A DNA stretch of 10,946 nt from positions 1 to 10,946 of the forward strand of contig JAJYSD010000012.1 of the NCBI GenBank assembly GCA_021793745.1. Reading direction: 5' to 3'. Made by a program: the position numbers and the translations under genes. Shown here piece after piece: positions 1-7,006 of this stretch (position 1 is the stretch's first letter; every line of letters begins with the position of its first letter). This DNA comes from Bacillota bacterium. GTDB lineage: Bacteria > Bacillota > Bacilli > Thermoactinomycetales > DSM-44946. The notes under the pieces were generated by a model. That model saw only the letters and a program-made list of their open reading frames with translations, had not been told where the DNA came from and did not search any database.

Positions 1-1383
1 GTCGGTGCCGTGATCTGGTTTTTGCCGACACCCCCGGGGGTGGAAAAGCAGGCTTGGCATCTGTTGGCGATCTTTGTCGCCACCATCGTCGGCCTGATAT
101 GGAAGCCCCTCCCCATGGGTTCCGTGGCGATTCTCGCCATCATGGCGACGGTCCTCACGAGGACCTTGTCCATCGACGAAGCCTTGAGCGGTTTCCAAAA
201 CTCCACCATTTGGCTGATTGTCATCGCGTTCTTTATTTCCCGGGGATTCATCAAGACCGGCCTCGGCACAAGGATCGCTTACCTGTTTGTAAAAAAGTTC
301 GGCAAAAAAACCCTGGGCCTTTCCTATTCCCTGTTGGCAAGCGATCTCCTCCTGGCCCCGGCCATGCCGAGCAACACGGCGCGGGCCGGCGGCATCATCT
401 TTCCGATTATCCGGTCCCTTTCGGAGGCCTTCGGTTCCCGCCCCGGAGACGGAACCGAGAGGAAAATCGGCGCTTTCCTGACCAAGGTCGCCTTTCAAGG
501 GGATCTGGTCACCAGTGCCATGTTTATGACCGCCATGGCGGCCAATCCGCTGGCGGCCAGTCTTGCCGAGGACCTCTTAAAAACCGAGATCTCCTGGACG
601 GATTGGGCGTCAGCCGCCGCGGTACCGGGGCTGTTGAGCCTGATCCTGATTCCCCTGGTTCTCTACAAGCTGTATCCGCCGGAAATCAAGGAGACCGAGG
701 GTGCGGCGGACTTGGCATCCCAAAAACTGAAAGCATTGGGCCCCCTGAAACGGTCGGAAAAGAGTATGATTGCTGTCTTCCTGTTGATTTTGTTTCTGTG
801 GATCTTCGGTGAGCGGGGGGTGCCGGTTCTGGGGGAAATCGGGGCGACCACCACGGCCTTTGTCGGTCTTTCGGCCCTGCTTCTCACCGGGGTCCTCACA
901 TGGTCCGACATCAAGCGCGAGACCAGCGCCTGGGATACGTTGGTCTGGTTCTCGGCGCTGGTCATGATGGCCACCTATCTGGACAAGCTCGGCCTGATCG
1001 CCTGGTTCAGCGATGTCATGAAGGATTCCGTAAGCGGGCTGCCCTGGGCCCTGGGGCTCATCCTCCTGGCGGTGGTCTACTTCTACAGCCACTATTTCTT
1101 TGCCAGCGCCACGGCCCACGTCAGCGCCATGTATTCCGCCTTTTTGGCCGTCATCGTGGCGGCGGGGGCTCCGGGGATGCTCGCGGCGTTGATCCTCGCC
1201 TATTTCAGCAATCTGTTCGGTTGCATCACCCATTACGGCAGCGGTCCCGCCCCGGTCTTTTTCGGCTCCGGCTATATCACCCAGGGCCGATGGTGGTCTC
1301 TCGGGCTGGTGATGTCGGCTTTGCATCTCGTGATCTGGTTTGGGGTGGGCGGTTTGTGGTGGAAAGTGCTCGGGCTTTGGTAA
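1..1383 (+). CDS. DASS-family (CitT/TtdT-like) di-/tricarboxylate transporter, 5'-truncated by the window edge
   Basis: This is an integral membrane transporter of the divalent anion:sodium symporter family, closest in feel to the citrate/succinate, tartrate/succinate and plastid 2-oxoglutarate/malate exchangers. The reading frame is open to base 1. The GTG at 10 lies inside a segment (PTPPGVEKQAWHLLAIF) that in E. coli CitT is preceded by about 20 residues, so the true start is outside the window. Counting from that GTG, 457 residues are visible, with many hydrophobic segments. The first anion/cation-site motif PSNTARAGG has S121-N122-T123. The repeated half has CITHYGSGPAPVFFGSGY near residue 407, with T-H-Y-G-S rather than the S-x-T of typical sodium-coupled members, which resembles the exchanger branch. 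The gene lies 117 nt upstream of a fumarate reductase/succinate dehydrogenase operon on the same strand, so fumarate, succinate, malate or 2-oxoglutarate are likely substrates. Family is confident; substrate and exchange mode are inferred. Confidence 0.9.
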   Translation, partial: VGAVIWFLPTPPGVEKQAWHLLAIFVATIVGLIWKPLPMGSVAILAIMATVLTRTLSIDEALSGFQNSTIWLIVIAFFISRGFIKTGLGTRIAYLFVKKFGKKTLGLSYSLLASDLLLAPAMPSNTARAGGIIFPIIRSLSEAFGSRPGDGTERKIGAFLTKVAFQGDLVTSAMFMTAMAANPLAASLAEDLLKTEISWTDWASAAAVPGLLSLILIPLVLYKLYPPEIKETEGAADLASQKLKALGPLKRSEKSMIAVFLLILFLWIFGERGVPVLGEIGATTTAFVGLSALLLTGVLTWSDIKRETSAWDTLVWFSALVMMATYLDKLGLIAWFSDVMKDSVSGLPWALGLILLAVVYFYSHYFFASATAHVSAMYSAFLAVIVAAGAPGMLAALILAYFSNLFGCITHYGSGPAPVFFGSGYITQGRWWSLGLVMSALHLVIWFGVGGLWWKVLGLW

Positions 1384-1400
1384 GGGGATGGGTGCTCCCT

Positions 1401-1461
1401 TCCTGTGGCGCTTCGGGGCCGGAGCGATGCGGATTTTCCGGTCGGTCGAAGCGCCGCGGGG
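1401..1461 (+). promoter_or_regulatory. Large imperfect hairpin in the leader of the flavoprotein gene
   Basis: Between the transporter stop (1383) and the flavoprotein start (1501) lies a long inverted repeat. The arms GGCGCTTCG (1407-1415) and CGAAGCGCC (1447-1455) match perfectly over 9 bp. The stem extends outward to 1401/1461 for 15 pairs if three G.U pairs are allowed. Inside, CCGGA (1419-1423) pairs with TCCGG (1437-1441) around a 13-nt loop. No T-run follows the 3' arm, so this is not a standard intrinsic terminator. It could be an RNA element that sets the relative amounts of transporter and enzyme mRNA, or a DNA palindrome bound by a regulator. The structure is seen directly; the role is inferred. 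Confidence 0.5.
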
Positions 1462-1500
1462 GAAGCACATCGATACCGTCGTAACCGGGAGGCGAAGGAA

Positions 1501-3210
1501 ATGCTCAGCTACGATATCGTCGTTGTCGGTGCCGGGGGCGCGGGGATGATGGCAGCCCTCGCCGCCAGTGAAGACCCGGATCTGGAGGTGGCGGTTCTCA
1601 GCAAGATCTACCCCACCCGCTCCCATACGGGCGCGGCGCAGGGGGGCATCAATGCGGCCCTGGGGAACCGGGACCCGTCGGATTCGGTGGAAAAGCACTT
1701 CAGGGATACGGTGAAGGGGAGCGACTTCCTGGCGGATCAGGATGCCGTTGAATTTTTCACTTCCCGCATGCCGGAGCTCATCCAGGAACTGGACTTTTAC
1801 GGGGTCCCCTTTTCCCGGGACGAGAACGGGCGCGTGGCGCAACGCCCCTTCGGCGGGGCCTCCAGCCCGAGGACCTGCTATTCCGCGGACAAGACGGGGC
1901 ATGTGATTCTTCACACGCTGTATGAACAGTGCTTGAAAAGGGGTGTGAAGTTTCTTCATGAGTGGTTCCTGTTATCCCTGGCGGTGGAAGAGGGGGAGTT
2001 GGACGGGCTGGTAGCCCTGGACATGCGCAGCGGGGCCATCCACCCCATTCAAGCCAAGGCGGCGGTGATCGCCACGGGTGGTTTCGGGAGAATTTACTGG
2101 AACCGCACGACCAACGCCCTCAACATGACCGGTGACGGGACGGCGGCCTGCTTTGATGCGGGGATTCCGCTGAAGGATCCCGAGTTTGTGCAATTCCATC
2201 CGACCGGTTTGGCATCGAGCGGCATTCTCATGTCGGAGGCGTGCCGGGGGGAAGGTGGCCACCTGTTGAACAAGGAGGGCGAGCGATTTATGGCGCGCTA
2301 TGCCCCGGAGAAGATGGAGCTCGGCCCTCGGGATTTGGTTTCCAGGGCCATCGAGACGGAGATCAAGGAAGGCCGGGGCTTTGGCGAAGGCATCGGAGCA
2401 TATGTCCAGATGGATTTGAGACACCTGGGGAAGGAGAAAATCCTGGAGCGGCTCCCCCAGGTGAGAGCGTTGGCCATGCACTTCGAAGGCGTGGACATCA
2501 TCGAAGAGCCGGTGCCGATTCGCCCCAGCTGTCACTATATGATGGGCGGCATTCACGTGGTCGACTACAAGACCTGTCGTACGCCGATCGAAGGGATCCT
2601 CGCCGCCGGGGAATGCGCCTGCATCTCCATCCACGGAGCCAACCGGCTGGGGGGCAATTCGGTGGCCGATGTGGTGCTCTTCGGCAAGTACGCCGGTTTG
2701 GGCGCCCGGGAAATCGCCAAACAACGCTCGTTGCCCTCTGGGAAAAAAGTGAAAAAAGAGGCGGACCGCTGGATCAAAACCTTTGACCGCATGCGCAGAA
2801 AGACGGAGGGAATCCCGGTAACGGAGATTCGCGACAAAATGGCGGAAACCATGTGGAACAACGTCGGGATTTTCCGCAGGGAAAGCGAAATGAAAGAAGC
2901 GCTGGAGACGGTCGGCCGGCTGTTGGAGGATTACCAGGACGCCTGCATCGGCGATACATCGGTCCGGTACAATCTGGCCTTTGTCCATTATGTGGAAGTC
3001 GGCAATCTGTTGAAACTGGCGAAGGCGGTGGCCCTCGGAGCCCTTCACCGGAAGGAGAGCCGCGGTTCCCACGCCCGGGCGGATTATCCGAAGCGGGACG
3101 ATGGGCGTTTCCTGAAACACACCCTGATCTACAAGAAGGGGGATGATTATATCCTCCAATACGAGCCGGTGAAAATCACCAAATATCGACCGGAGGAGAG
3201 GAAGTATTGA
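1501..3210 (+). CDS. sdhA: Fumarate reductase/succinate dehydrogenase flavoprotein subunit (type E complex)
   Basis: This is the catalytic FAD subunit interconverting fumarate and succinate, 569 residues. The N-terminus carries the dinucleotide fold GAGGAG (residues 10-15). In [13 protein letters not shown]42 is the expected covalent FAD attachment histidine. Active-site residues align with the family: H233 in QFHPTG, R282 in SRAIETE, H345 in SCHYMMGG and R382 in GANRLGGNS. The ATG at 1501 is chosen because GGGAGG (1487-1492) sits 8 nt upstream and the protein then begins [12 protein letters not shown], as family members do. The frame stays open to an ATG at 1405, but that would add 32 arginine-rich residues. 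No Tat or other signal peptide is seen, so the subunit should face the cytoplasm, unlike the exported methylmenaquinol:fumarate reductases of epsilonproteobacteria. Its stop overlaps the next start (TGATG). Sequence alone does not fix the physiological direction. Confidence 0.95.
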   Translation: MLSYDIVVVGAGGAGMMAALAASEDPDLEVAVLSKIYPTRSHTGAAQGGINAALGNRDPSDSVEKHFRDTVKGSDFLADQDAVEFFTSRMPELIQELDFYGVPFSRDENGRVAQRPFGGASSPRTCYSADKTGHVILHTLYEQCLKRGVKFLHEWFLLSLAVEEGELDGLVALDMRSGAIHPIQAKAAVIATGGFGRIYWNRTTNALNMTGDGTAACFDAGIPLKDPEFVQFHPTGLASSGILMSEACRGEGGHLLNKEGERFMARYAPEKMELGPRDLVSRAIETEIKEGRGFGEGIGAYVQMDLRHLGKEKILERLPQVRALAMHFEGVDIIEEPVPIRPSCHYMMGGIHVVDYKTCRTPIEGILAAGECACISIHGANRLGGNSVADVVLFGKYAGLGAREIAKQRSLPSGKKVKKEADRWIKTFDRMRRKTEGIPVTEIRDKMAETMWNNVGIFRRESEMKEALETVGRLLEDYQDACIGDTSVRYNLAFVHYVEVGNLLKLAKAVALGALHRKESRGSHARADYPKRDDGRFLKHTLIYKKGDDYILQYEPVKITKYRPEERKY

Positions 3211-4163
3211 TGGATACGGTGACCCTGCGCATCAAGCGGTATGATGGCGTAAAGGAATGGTACCAGGAATACCAGCTCCCCTATGAAAAAGGGAAAACCC
3301 TGCTCTATTCCCTGACGAAAATCCGGGAGGAGTTGGATCCCACGCTCACCTTTTCCGCGGCCTGCCGCCATGCCATCTGCGGAAGTTGCGCGGTGAGGGT
3401 GAACGGAAATGCCTTTTTGGCCTGCAAGACCTCCCTGGATCAGCTGTTGGAGACCTTTGAAACCGAACGCTTGACCCTGGAACCCCTCAACAATTTCCCG
3501 GTGATCCGGGACCTGGTCGTGGATTGGGAACCCAAACTGGAGCGAATGAAGGCGGTCAGACCGTGGCTCATTCCGTCCGAGGACGGGGACCCGTCGGAGG
3601 GTTTTCGACAATCGCCGGAGGACTTCCGCAAAATCGCCTCTCCCACCGATTGCATCCTCTGCGGGATCTGTTCGTCTGAATGCGGCCAACTCTCCCTGAA
3701 TCAGGAGGGTTACCTCGATCCCTTCATCCTGAACAAGGCGTATCGCTTCGCAGTGGACTCCCGGGATGCCGCCCCCGAGGAGCATATCCGGCCGGCCCTG
3801 GAAAAGGGCCTGTGGAAGTGCCTCCACTGCATGGAATGCGTCACGAAATGTCCGAAGGAGATCGACCTGGCCGGGGAAAACGCCTATCTGAGACAGGCGT
3901 CCATCCAAATGGGCGAACGGGACAACAAAGGCGCCCGCCATGCCTACGCCTTCGTGGAAGACGTGAAAAGCAAGGGTCGTCTGAATGAAGTGACCCTTCC
4001 CATGAAAACCGAAGGATTTGTTTCCACGATGAACCGCATCCCCTTTGCCCTTCGTCTCATCAGGAAAGGAAAGATCAATCCGCTGCACATGCCCCGGGAG
4101 GTAGAGGGCATCGAAGGGGTCCGAAAAATATACGAGCATGCCCAGGGGGTGAAAGAGCCGTGA
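3210..4163 (+). CDS. sdhB: Fumarate reductase/succinate dehydrogenase iron-sulfur subunit with extra cluster cysteine (type E)
   Basis: This is the electron-transfer subunit passing electrons between the flavoprotein and the HdrB-like subunit, 317 residues. The plant-type ferredoxin domain holds the [2Fe-2S] ligands C52, C57, C60 and C72. The C-terminal ferredoxin domain has C148-x2-C151-x2-C154-x3-C158 and C204-x2-C207-x2-C210-x3-C214-P. Classical SdhB/FrdB proteins have a non-cysteine at the place of C207 and bind a [3Fe-4S] centre there. A cysteine at this place is a mark of type E enzymes and is expected to give a second [4Fe-4S] cluster. C158 is followed by Gly where Pro is usual. The length exceeds the usual roughly 240 residues because of a C-terminal extension after about residue 225. 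The ATG at 3210 overlaps the upstream stop by 1 nt, and purine-rich GGAGGAGAGGAAG precedes it. The 3' end overlaps the next gene by 4 nt. Confidence 0.95.
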   Translation: MDTVTLRIKRYDGVKEWYQEYQLPYEKGKTLLYSLTKIREELDPTLTFSAACRHAICGSCAVRVNGNAFLACKTSLDQLLETFETERLTLEPLNNFPVIRDLVVDWEPKLERMKAVRPWLIPSEDGDPSEGFRQSPEDFRKIASPTDCILCGICSSECGQLSLNQEGYLDPFILNKAYRFAVDSRDAAPEEHIRPALEKGLWKCLHCMECVTKCPKEIDLAGENAYLRQASIQMGERDNKGARHAYAFVEDVKSKGRLNEVTLPMKTEGFVSTMNRIPFALRLIRKGKINPLHMPREVEGIEGVRKIYEHAQGVKEP

Positions 4164-5041
4164 GATATGGCTTTTTTCCGGGTTGCACGCTGGAGTCGGC
4201 CGCCAAGGAGCTCATGATCTCCACCAAAAAAGTGGCCGCTGCCCTCGGGATTGAACTGGTGGAATTGGAGGGGTGGACCTGCTGCGGCGCCAGCCACATT
4301 CAGGATGTGGATGATTTTTTGGCCACATCCATCAACGCGCGGAATATCGCCCTGGCCGAGCAATTGGATGCCCCTCTGCTCACCGTATGCAATACCTGCA
4401 CCCTGATGCTGCGCACCGCCAAACAGAAGCTGGACCGAAATGAGCAGCTGAAGAAAAGGGTGAATCAAGGCCTCGCGGAGGCGGGCGTCGAGTACAGGGG
4501 CACGGTCGAGATCACCCACTTTTTGTGGGTGCTCGTCAAGGATTATGGACTGGATCGGCTGAAGGAGAAGGTGAAGCGGCCCTTGGAAGGGCTGAAGGTC
4601 GCCAACTTTTACGGCTGCCACATTCTCCGGCCGCCCCAGATCATGGGGTTTGAAAATCCTTTGAATCCCCAGTCCATGGAAAGGGTGGCGGAGGCGTTGG
4701 GGGCGGAATGTGTGGATTTTGATCAGCGCCTCGCCTGTTGCGGCTTCCATGCGGTTTTCCCCGCTGAAAAAGAAGTGATGAAGTTGACGGGCATCAATTG
4801 CTTGTCCTCGAAGGATGCGGGGGCGGATTGCCTTGTCACCCCCTGCCCCCTGTGCCAGATGCAGCTGGACATGTATCAACCGGATGCCCAGAGGGGATTT
4901 GATCAGGACATCACCGTCCCGATCCTCCATCTGCCGCAACTCGTCGGATTGGCGTTGGGGTTTGAGCCGGCCGAATTGGGAATCGGGCGTCATATCGTCG
5001 ATGCCATTCCCCTCCTGCGGAAGAAGCTGGTCACGGCGTAG
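4160..5041 (+). CDS. sdhE: HdrB-like subunit with two CCG domains, third subunit of the type E succinate/fumarate enzyme
   Basis: This 293-residue protein belongs to the heterodisulfide reductase subunit B family. It has two complete cysteine-rich CCG modules: C9, C41-C42-G43, C77-N-T-C80, then C153, C193-C194-G195, C229-P-L-C232. In heterodisulfide reductase such modules bind non-cubane [4Fe-4S] clusters. In type E enzymes (SdhE of Sulfolobales, MfrE of Wolinella/Campylobacter) this subunit replaces the haem-b anchor and is thought to meet quinone. No membrane-spanning helix is visible. Residues about 83-145, between the modules, are rich in amphipathic, Lys-rich helix and could lie on the membrane surface (inference). 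The GTG start at 4160 overlaps the upstream TGA as GTGA; AGGGGGTG (4144-4151) is 8 nt upstream and the product begins with the family-typical RYGFFPGCT. It is not the flavinylation factor also called SdhE. Databases may label it CoB-CoM heterodisulfide reductase, but nothing here points to those cofactors. Confidence 0.92.
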   Translation: MRYGFFPGCTLESAAKELMISTKKVAAALGIELVELEGWTCCGASHIQDVDDFLATSINARNIALAEQLDAPLLTVCNTCTLMLRTAKQKLDRNEQLKKRVNQGLAEAGVEYRGTVEITHFLWVLVKDYGLDRLKEKVKRPLEGLKVANFYGCHILRPPQIMGFENPLNPQSMERVAEALGAECVDFDQRLACCGFHAVFPAEKEVMKLTGINCLSSKDAGADCLVTPCPLCQMQLDMYQPDAQRGFDQDITVPILHLPQLVGLALGFEPAELGIGRHIVDAIPLLRKKLVTA

Positions 5042-5070
5042 TCCGATGAGCTCAAGCGCCCCGAGAGTGT

Positions 5071-5137
5071 TCGGAGGTGGCCGCCGGACGTTCAAGGGAT
5101 CGGTCGGGGCCCGCCTCCGATTCCCCTCTGTCTCTTG
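5071..5137 (+). terminator. Possible terminator after the type E operon (weak U-tract)
   Basis: TCGGAGGTGG (5071-5080) pairs with CCGCCTCCGA (5111-5120) over 10 bp with one G.U pair, closing a 30-nt loop. The 3' arm is followed by TTCCCCTCTGTCTCTTG, which is pyrimidine-rich but not a T-run. Its place 30 nt after the third subunit's stop fits an operon-end structure. The long loop and weak tail make termination uncertain; mRNA 3'-end protection is an alternative. Confidence 0.35.
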
Positions 5138-5302
5138 AGAGGAGTCATGGAAGGGGTTTCGCTCGGATTTCCTTCCTTTCATCCTCCTTCGGTTTTCCGC
5201 CCGAAGTCGGCGGCCCCCTATCCGGATCAAGCCATCGAATTCCGCCATCCTTTGAAGGGTTTTCCATCCCCCTCACATGGATTTCCCGCTTCGGAGAAAG
5301 GA

Positions 5303-5331
5303 TTCTAAGGTGAGAAGGAGAAATATAAAAT
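5303..5331 (+). promoter_or_regulatory. Candidate sigma-A-type promoter for the pxp operon
   Basis: An AT-rich island stands out in GC-rich surroundings. TAAAAT (5326-5331) matches the -10 consensus at 5 of 6 positions. TTCTAA (5303-5308) is a poor -35 match (3 of 6) at 17-nt spacing. The overlapping TATAAA (5324-5329) is an alternative -10. The first gene starts about 43 nt downstream. No clear operator palindrome was seen around it. Confidence 0.35.
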
Positions 5332-5373
5332 ATTGTCGCTTTACCGTTCGACTGTGGAAAAGGGGGGAGATCG

Positions 5374-6111
5374 GTGATCCTGTCCGTGAAGCCGCTGGGG
5401 GATTCGGCGGTGACTGTGCAGTTGGGCGACGCGATCCATCCGCGCATTCACCGCAGGGTGCGCAGTTTTTGCCACCATCTGGAGAAGGATGTTCCCCCCG
5501 GCGTGGTCGAATGGGTGCCCGCCTACGGGTCCGTCACCGTCTTTTACCGCCCCCATGTGATTCGGTATGACGAGCTGGTAAAAAAATTGACCGATCTGGC
5601 GGCCGATCTGGACCGCGTCCAGCTTCCGCCTGCGCGGCTGATCGTCCTGCCGACGGTTTACGGCGGCGAATGGGGACCGGATCTGCCCTTTGTGGCGGAG
5701 CACAACGGTCTGCCGCCGGAGGAGGTGATCCGCCTGCACAGCGGGCGCGATTACCTCGTCTATATGATGGGGTTTGTGCCGGGATTTCCCTATTTGGGCG
5801 GGATGTCGGAGCGAATTGCCGCCCCCCGGCTGGAACGTCCCCGTCCCCGCATTCCGGAGGGCGCGGTGGGGATCGCCGGAAAACAGACCGGTGTTTATCC
5901 CCTGGAGACGCCGGGGGGCTGGCGACTGATCGGCCGGACCCCTGTTCGGCTGTATGACCCGGGACGGGAGGAACCGATTCTGCTCAGGATGGGGGATCGT
6001 CTCCGGTTTCAGCCGGTGAGCGAGGCGGAGTTCCGGGAGATCCGGGAGCAGGTGCGCCGGGGGACGTATTCGGTGGAAATTCGGGAATACGGGGGAGGAG
6101 AAGAGGCATGA
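5374..6111 (+). CDS. pxpB: 5-oxoprolinase subunit PxpB (KipI family)
   Basis: PxpB is one of three subunits of the bacterial ATP-dependent 5-oxoprolinase, which opens cytosolic 5-oxoproline (pyroglutamate) to L-glutamate. The 245-residue product is a normal length for the family. It has the N-terminal segment LGDSAVTVQLGD and the AHS1-type core motifs GFVPGFPYLGG (residues 133-143) and GIAGKQTGVYPLETPGGW, followed by IGRTPVRLYDP. The start is GTG at 5374, with GGGGGGAG (5362-5369) close upstream. The next gene's ATG overlaps its TGA (ATGA), so translation is likely coupled. KipI of Bacillus subtilis was first described as an inhibitor of the sporulation kinase KinA. Here the presence of PxpA and PxpC beside it favours the 5-oxoprolinase role. 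Confidence 0.94.
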   Translation: MILSVKPLGDSAVTVQLGDAIHPRIHRRVRSFCHHLEKDVPPGVVEWVPAYGSVTVFYRPHVIRYDELVKKLTDLAADLDRVQLPPARLIVLPTVYGGEWGPDLPFVAEHNGLPPEEVIRLHSGRDYLVYMMGFVPGFPYLGGMSERIAAPRLERPRPRIPEGAVGIAGKQTGVYPLETPGGWRLIGRTPVRLYDPGREEPILLRMGDRLRFQPVSEAEFREIREQVRRGTYSVEIREYGGGEEA

Positions 6112-6890
6112 GTCGTTGGGTGGTCGACTTGAACTCGGATCTGGGCGAGGGTTTCGGAGCCTACACCATCGGTCAGGACGAGGAGGTTCTCCGCTTTGTC
6201 ACGTCCGCCAACATCGCCTGCGGTTATCATGCCGGAGACCACAACGTGATGGGGCGCATCGTGAAGGCCGCCGCGGAAAAGGGCGTCGGACTGGGGGCCC
6301 ATCCCGGGCTGCCGGACCTGATGGGGTTCGGCCGGCGGCGGATCGAGGTGGATACGAAGGATGTCTACAACATGACCCTGTATCAGGTGGGCGCCCTCAC
6401 CGCCTTCGCCCGGGCCTGCGGGAAGCGCCTGCAGCACGTGAAGCCCCATGGCGCCCTGTACAACATGGCTTGTCGGGACCGCCGGATCGCCTCCGCCATC
6501 GCCGAAGCGGTGGCGGCCGTCGACTCCGAATTGATTCTCTTCGGCCTTGCGGGAAGCGCCCTGGTCGAGGCGGGGAGGGCGGCCGGTCTGCCGGTGGCGG
6601 AGGAGGTGTTTGCCGACCGGACCTACCAGCCGGACGGCACGCTGACCCCCCGCACCGATCCCCGGGCGATGGTCCGCGATCCGGAGGAAGCGGTGAGGCG
6701 GGTGATCCGCATGGTGAAGGAAAAAAAGGTGACCGCCGTGGACGGGACGGAGCTCTCCATCCGTGCCGACACCATTTGCGTGCACGGGGATGAGCCCCAA
6801 GCCCTGGCCTTTGCCCGTCGCCTCAGGGAAGCGCTGCAGGACGAAGGCGTCGAAATCCGGAGCGTCGGAGCCTGGCTGGAGAGGTCCTGA
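6108..6890 (+). CDS. pxpA: 5-oxoprolinase subunit PxpA (LamB/YcsF family)
   Basis: PxpA is the LamB/YcsF-family subunit of the PxpABC 5-oxoprolinase. The product is 260 residues, the family's usual size. Signature blocks occur in order: VDLNSDLGEGFG (residues 6-17), SANIACGYHAGDH (33-45), GAHPGLPDLMGFGRR (63-77), VKPHGALYN (111-119) and CVHGDEP from residue 224. Conserved Asp and His in these blocks are the expected catalytic or metal-site residues. The ATG at 6108 overlaps the pxpB stop by 4 nt and is preceded by GGAGGAG (6094-6100) at 7-nt spacing. The TGA at 6888-6890 overlaps a following ATG (TGATG), which opens the short ORF before pxpC. The order B-A-C with a gap before C is one of several seen for this system. 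Confidence 0.95.
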   Translation: MSRWVVDLNSDLGEGFGAYTIGQDEEVLRFVTSANIACGYHAGDHNVMGRIVKAAAEKGVGLGAHPGLPDLMGFGRRRIEVDTKDVYNMTLYQVGALTAFARACGKRLQHVKPHGALYNMACRDRRIASAIAEAVAAVDSELILFGLAGSALVEAGRAAGLPVAEEVFADRTYQPDGTLTPRTDPRAMVRDPEEAVRRVIRMVKEKKVTAVDGTELSIRADTICVHGDEPQALAFARRLREALQDEGVEIRSVGAWLERS

Positions 6891-7006
6891 TGGCGATGGA
6901 CGGTAGGATGACGGGGGTTGGACATCCGCGGCGTTGTCGGGTCCGTCGGGTGTTTCCCGCCGGTCTCCGATCCAACAATTCCTCATCCTGGACTCTGATC
7001 GCATGA
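6890..7006 (+). CDS. Possible 38-codon ORF coupled to pxpA
   Basis: This ORF begins MAMDGRMTGVGHPRRC and ends WTLIA; no homologue is recognised. Its ATG overlaps the pxpA stop as TGATG, and GGAGAGG (6878-6884) lies 5 nt upstream, a good ribosome site. Its TGA overlaps the ATG at 7003 (ATGA) and ends 19 nt before the pxpC start. The product is Arg- and Ser-rich and has no visible signal peptide or membrane segment. It may serve only to keep ribosomes moving to pxpC, which itself has a poor ribosome site. A real small protein, or a chance frame in a degenerate spacer, are the alternatives. Confidence 0.3.
   Translation: MAMDGRMTGVGHPRRCRVRRVFPAGLRSNNSSSWTLIA

Larger units (their letters stand above)
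5042..5373. other. Intergenic region without a credible gene
   Basis: This 332-nt gap separates the succinate/fumarate operon from the pxp operon. Short frames on both strands have biased compositions (Ser/Arg/Pro-rich) and no recognisable domain, and the minus-strand frame at 5145-5447 runs antisense into pxpB. The gap holds a 10-bp inverted repeat at 5071-5120, a pyrimidine-rich stretch around 5169-5190, a minor 6-bp hairpin (CTTCGG 5187-5192 with CCGAAG 5201-5206) and an AT-rich promoter candidate near 5303-5331. No T-box, known riboswitch core or tRNA was recognised. Confidence 0.6.

Noticed and set aside
10..12. GTG as the start of the DASS transporter
   Set aside because: The frame is open upstream to base 1, and homologues have about 20 more residues before the PTPPGVEKQAWH segment. 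The gene is cut by the window edge.
1405..1500. ATG at 1405 as the flavoprotein start
   Set aside because: It would add 32 Arg-rich residues before the FAD-binding fold, overlaps the hairpin arms and lacks a ribosome site. The ATG at 1501 has GGGAGG 8 nt upstream and gives the family-typical N-terminus.
4160..5041. CoB-CoM heterodisulfide reductase function for the CCG-domain protein
   Set aside because: The name reflects family homology. The tight overlap with succinate/fumarate subunits, and the lack of HdrA/HdrC-like genes here, point to a type E SDH subunit.
610..5248. Long minus-strand frames (for example 610-1959, 1972-3159, 3144-4139 and 3944-5248) opposite the transporter and SDH genes
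   Set aside because: They are antisense to clearly conserved proteins, have His/Gly/Arg/Pro-rich compositions and no domain. They follow from high GC at third codon positions.
5077..5313. Plus-strand 78-codon frame in the intergenic gap
   Set aside because: Ser/Pro/Arg-rich, no ribosome site, no recognisable domain, and it would start inside the inverted repeat.
5145..5447. Minus-strand 100-codon frame across the intergenic gap and pxpB start
   Set aside because: No ribosome site, no family resemblance, and half of it is antisense to pxpB and its promoter region.
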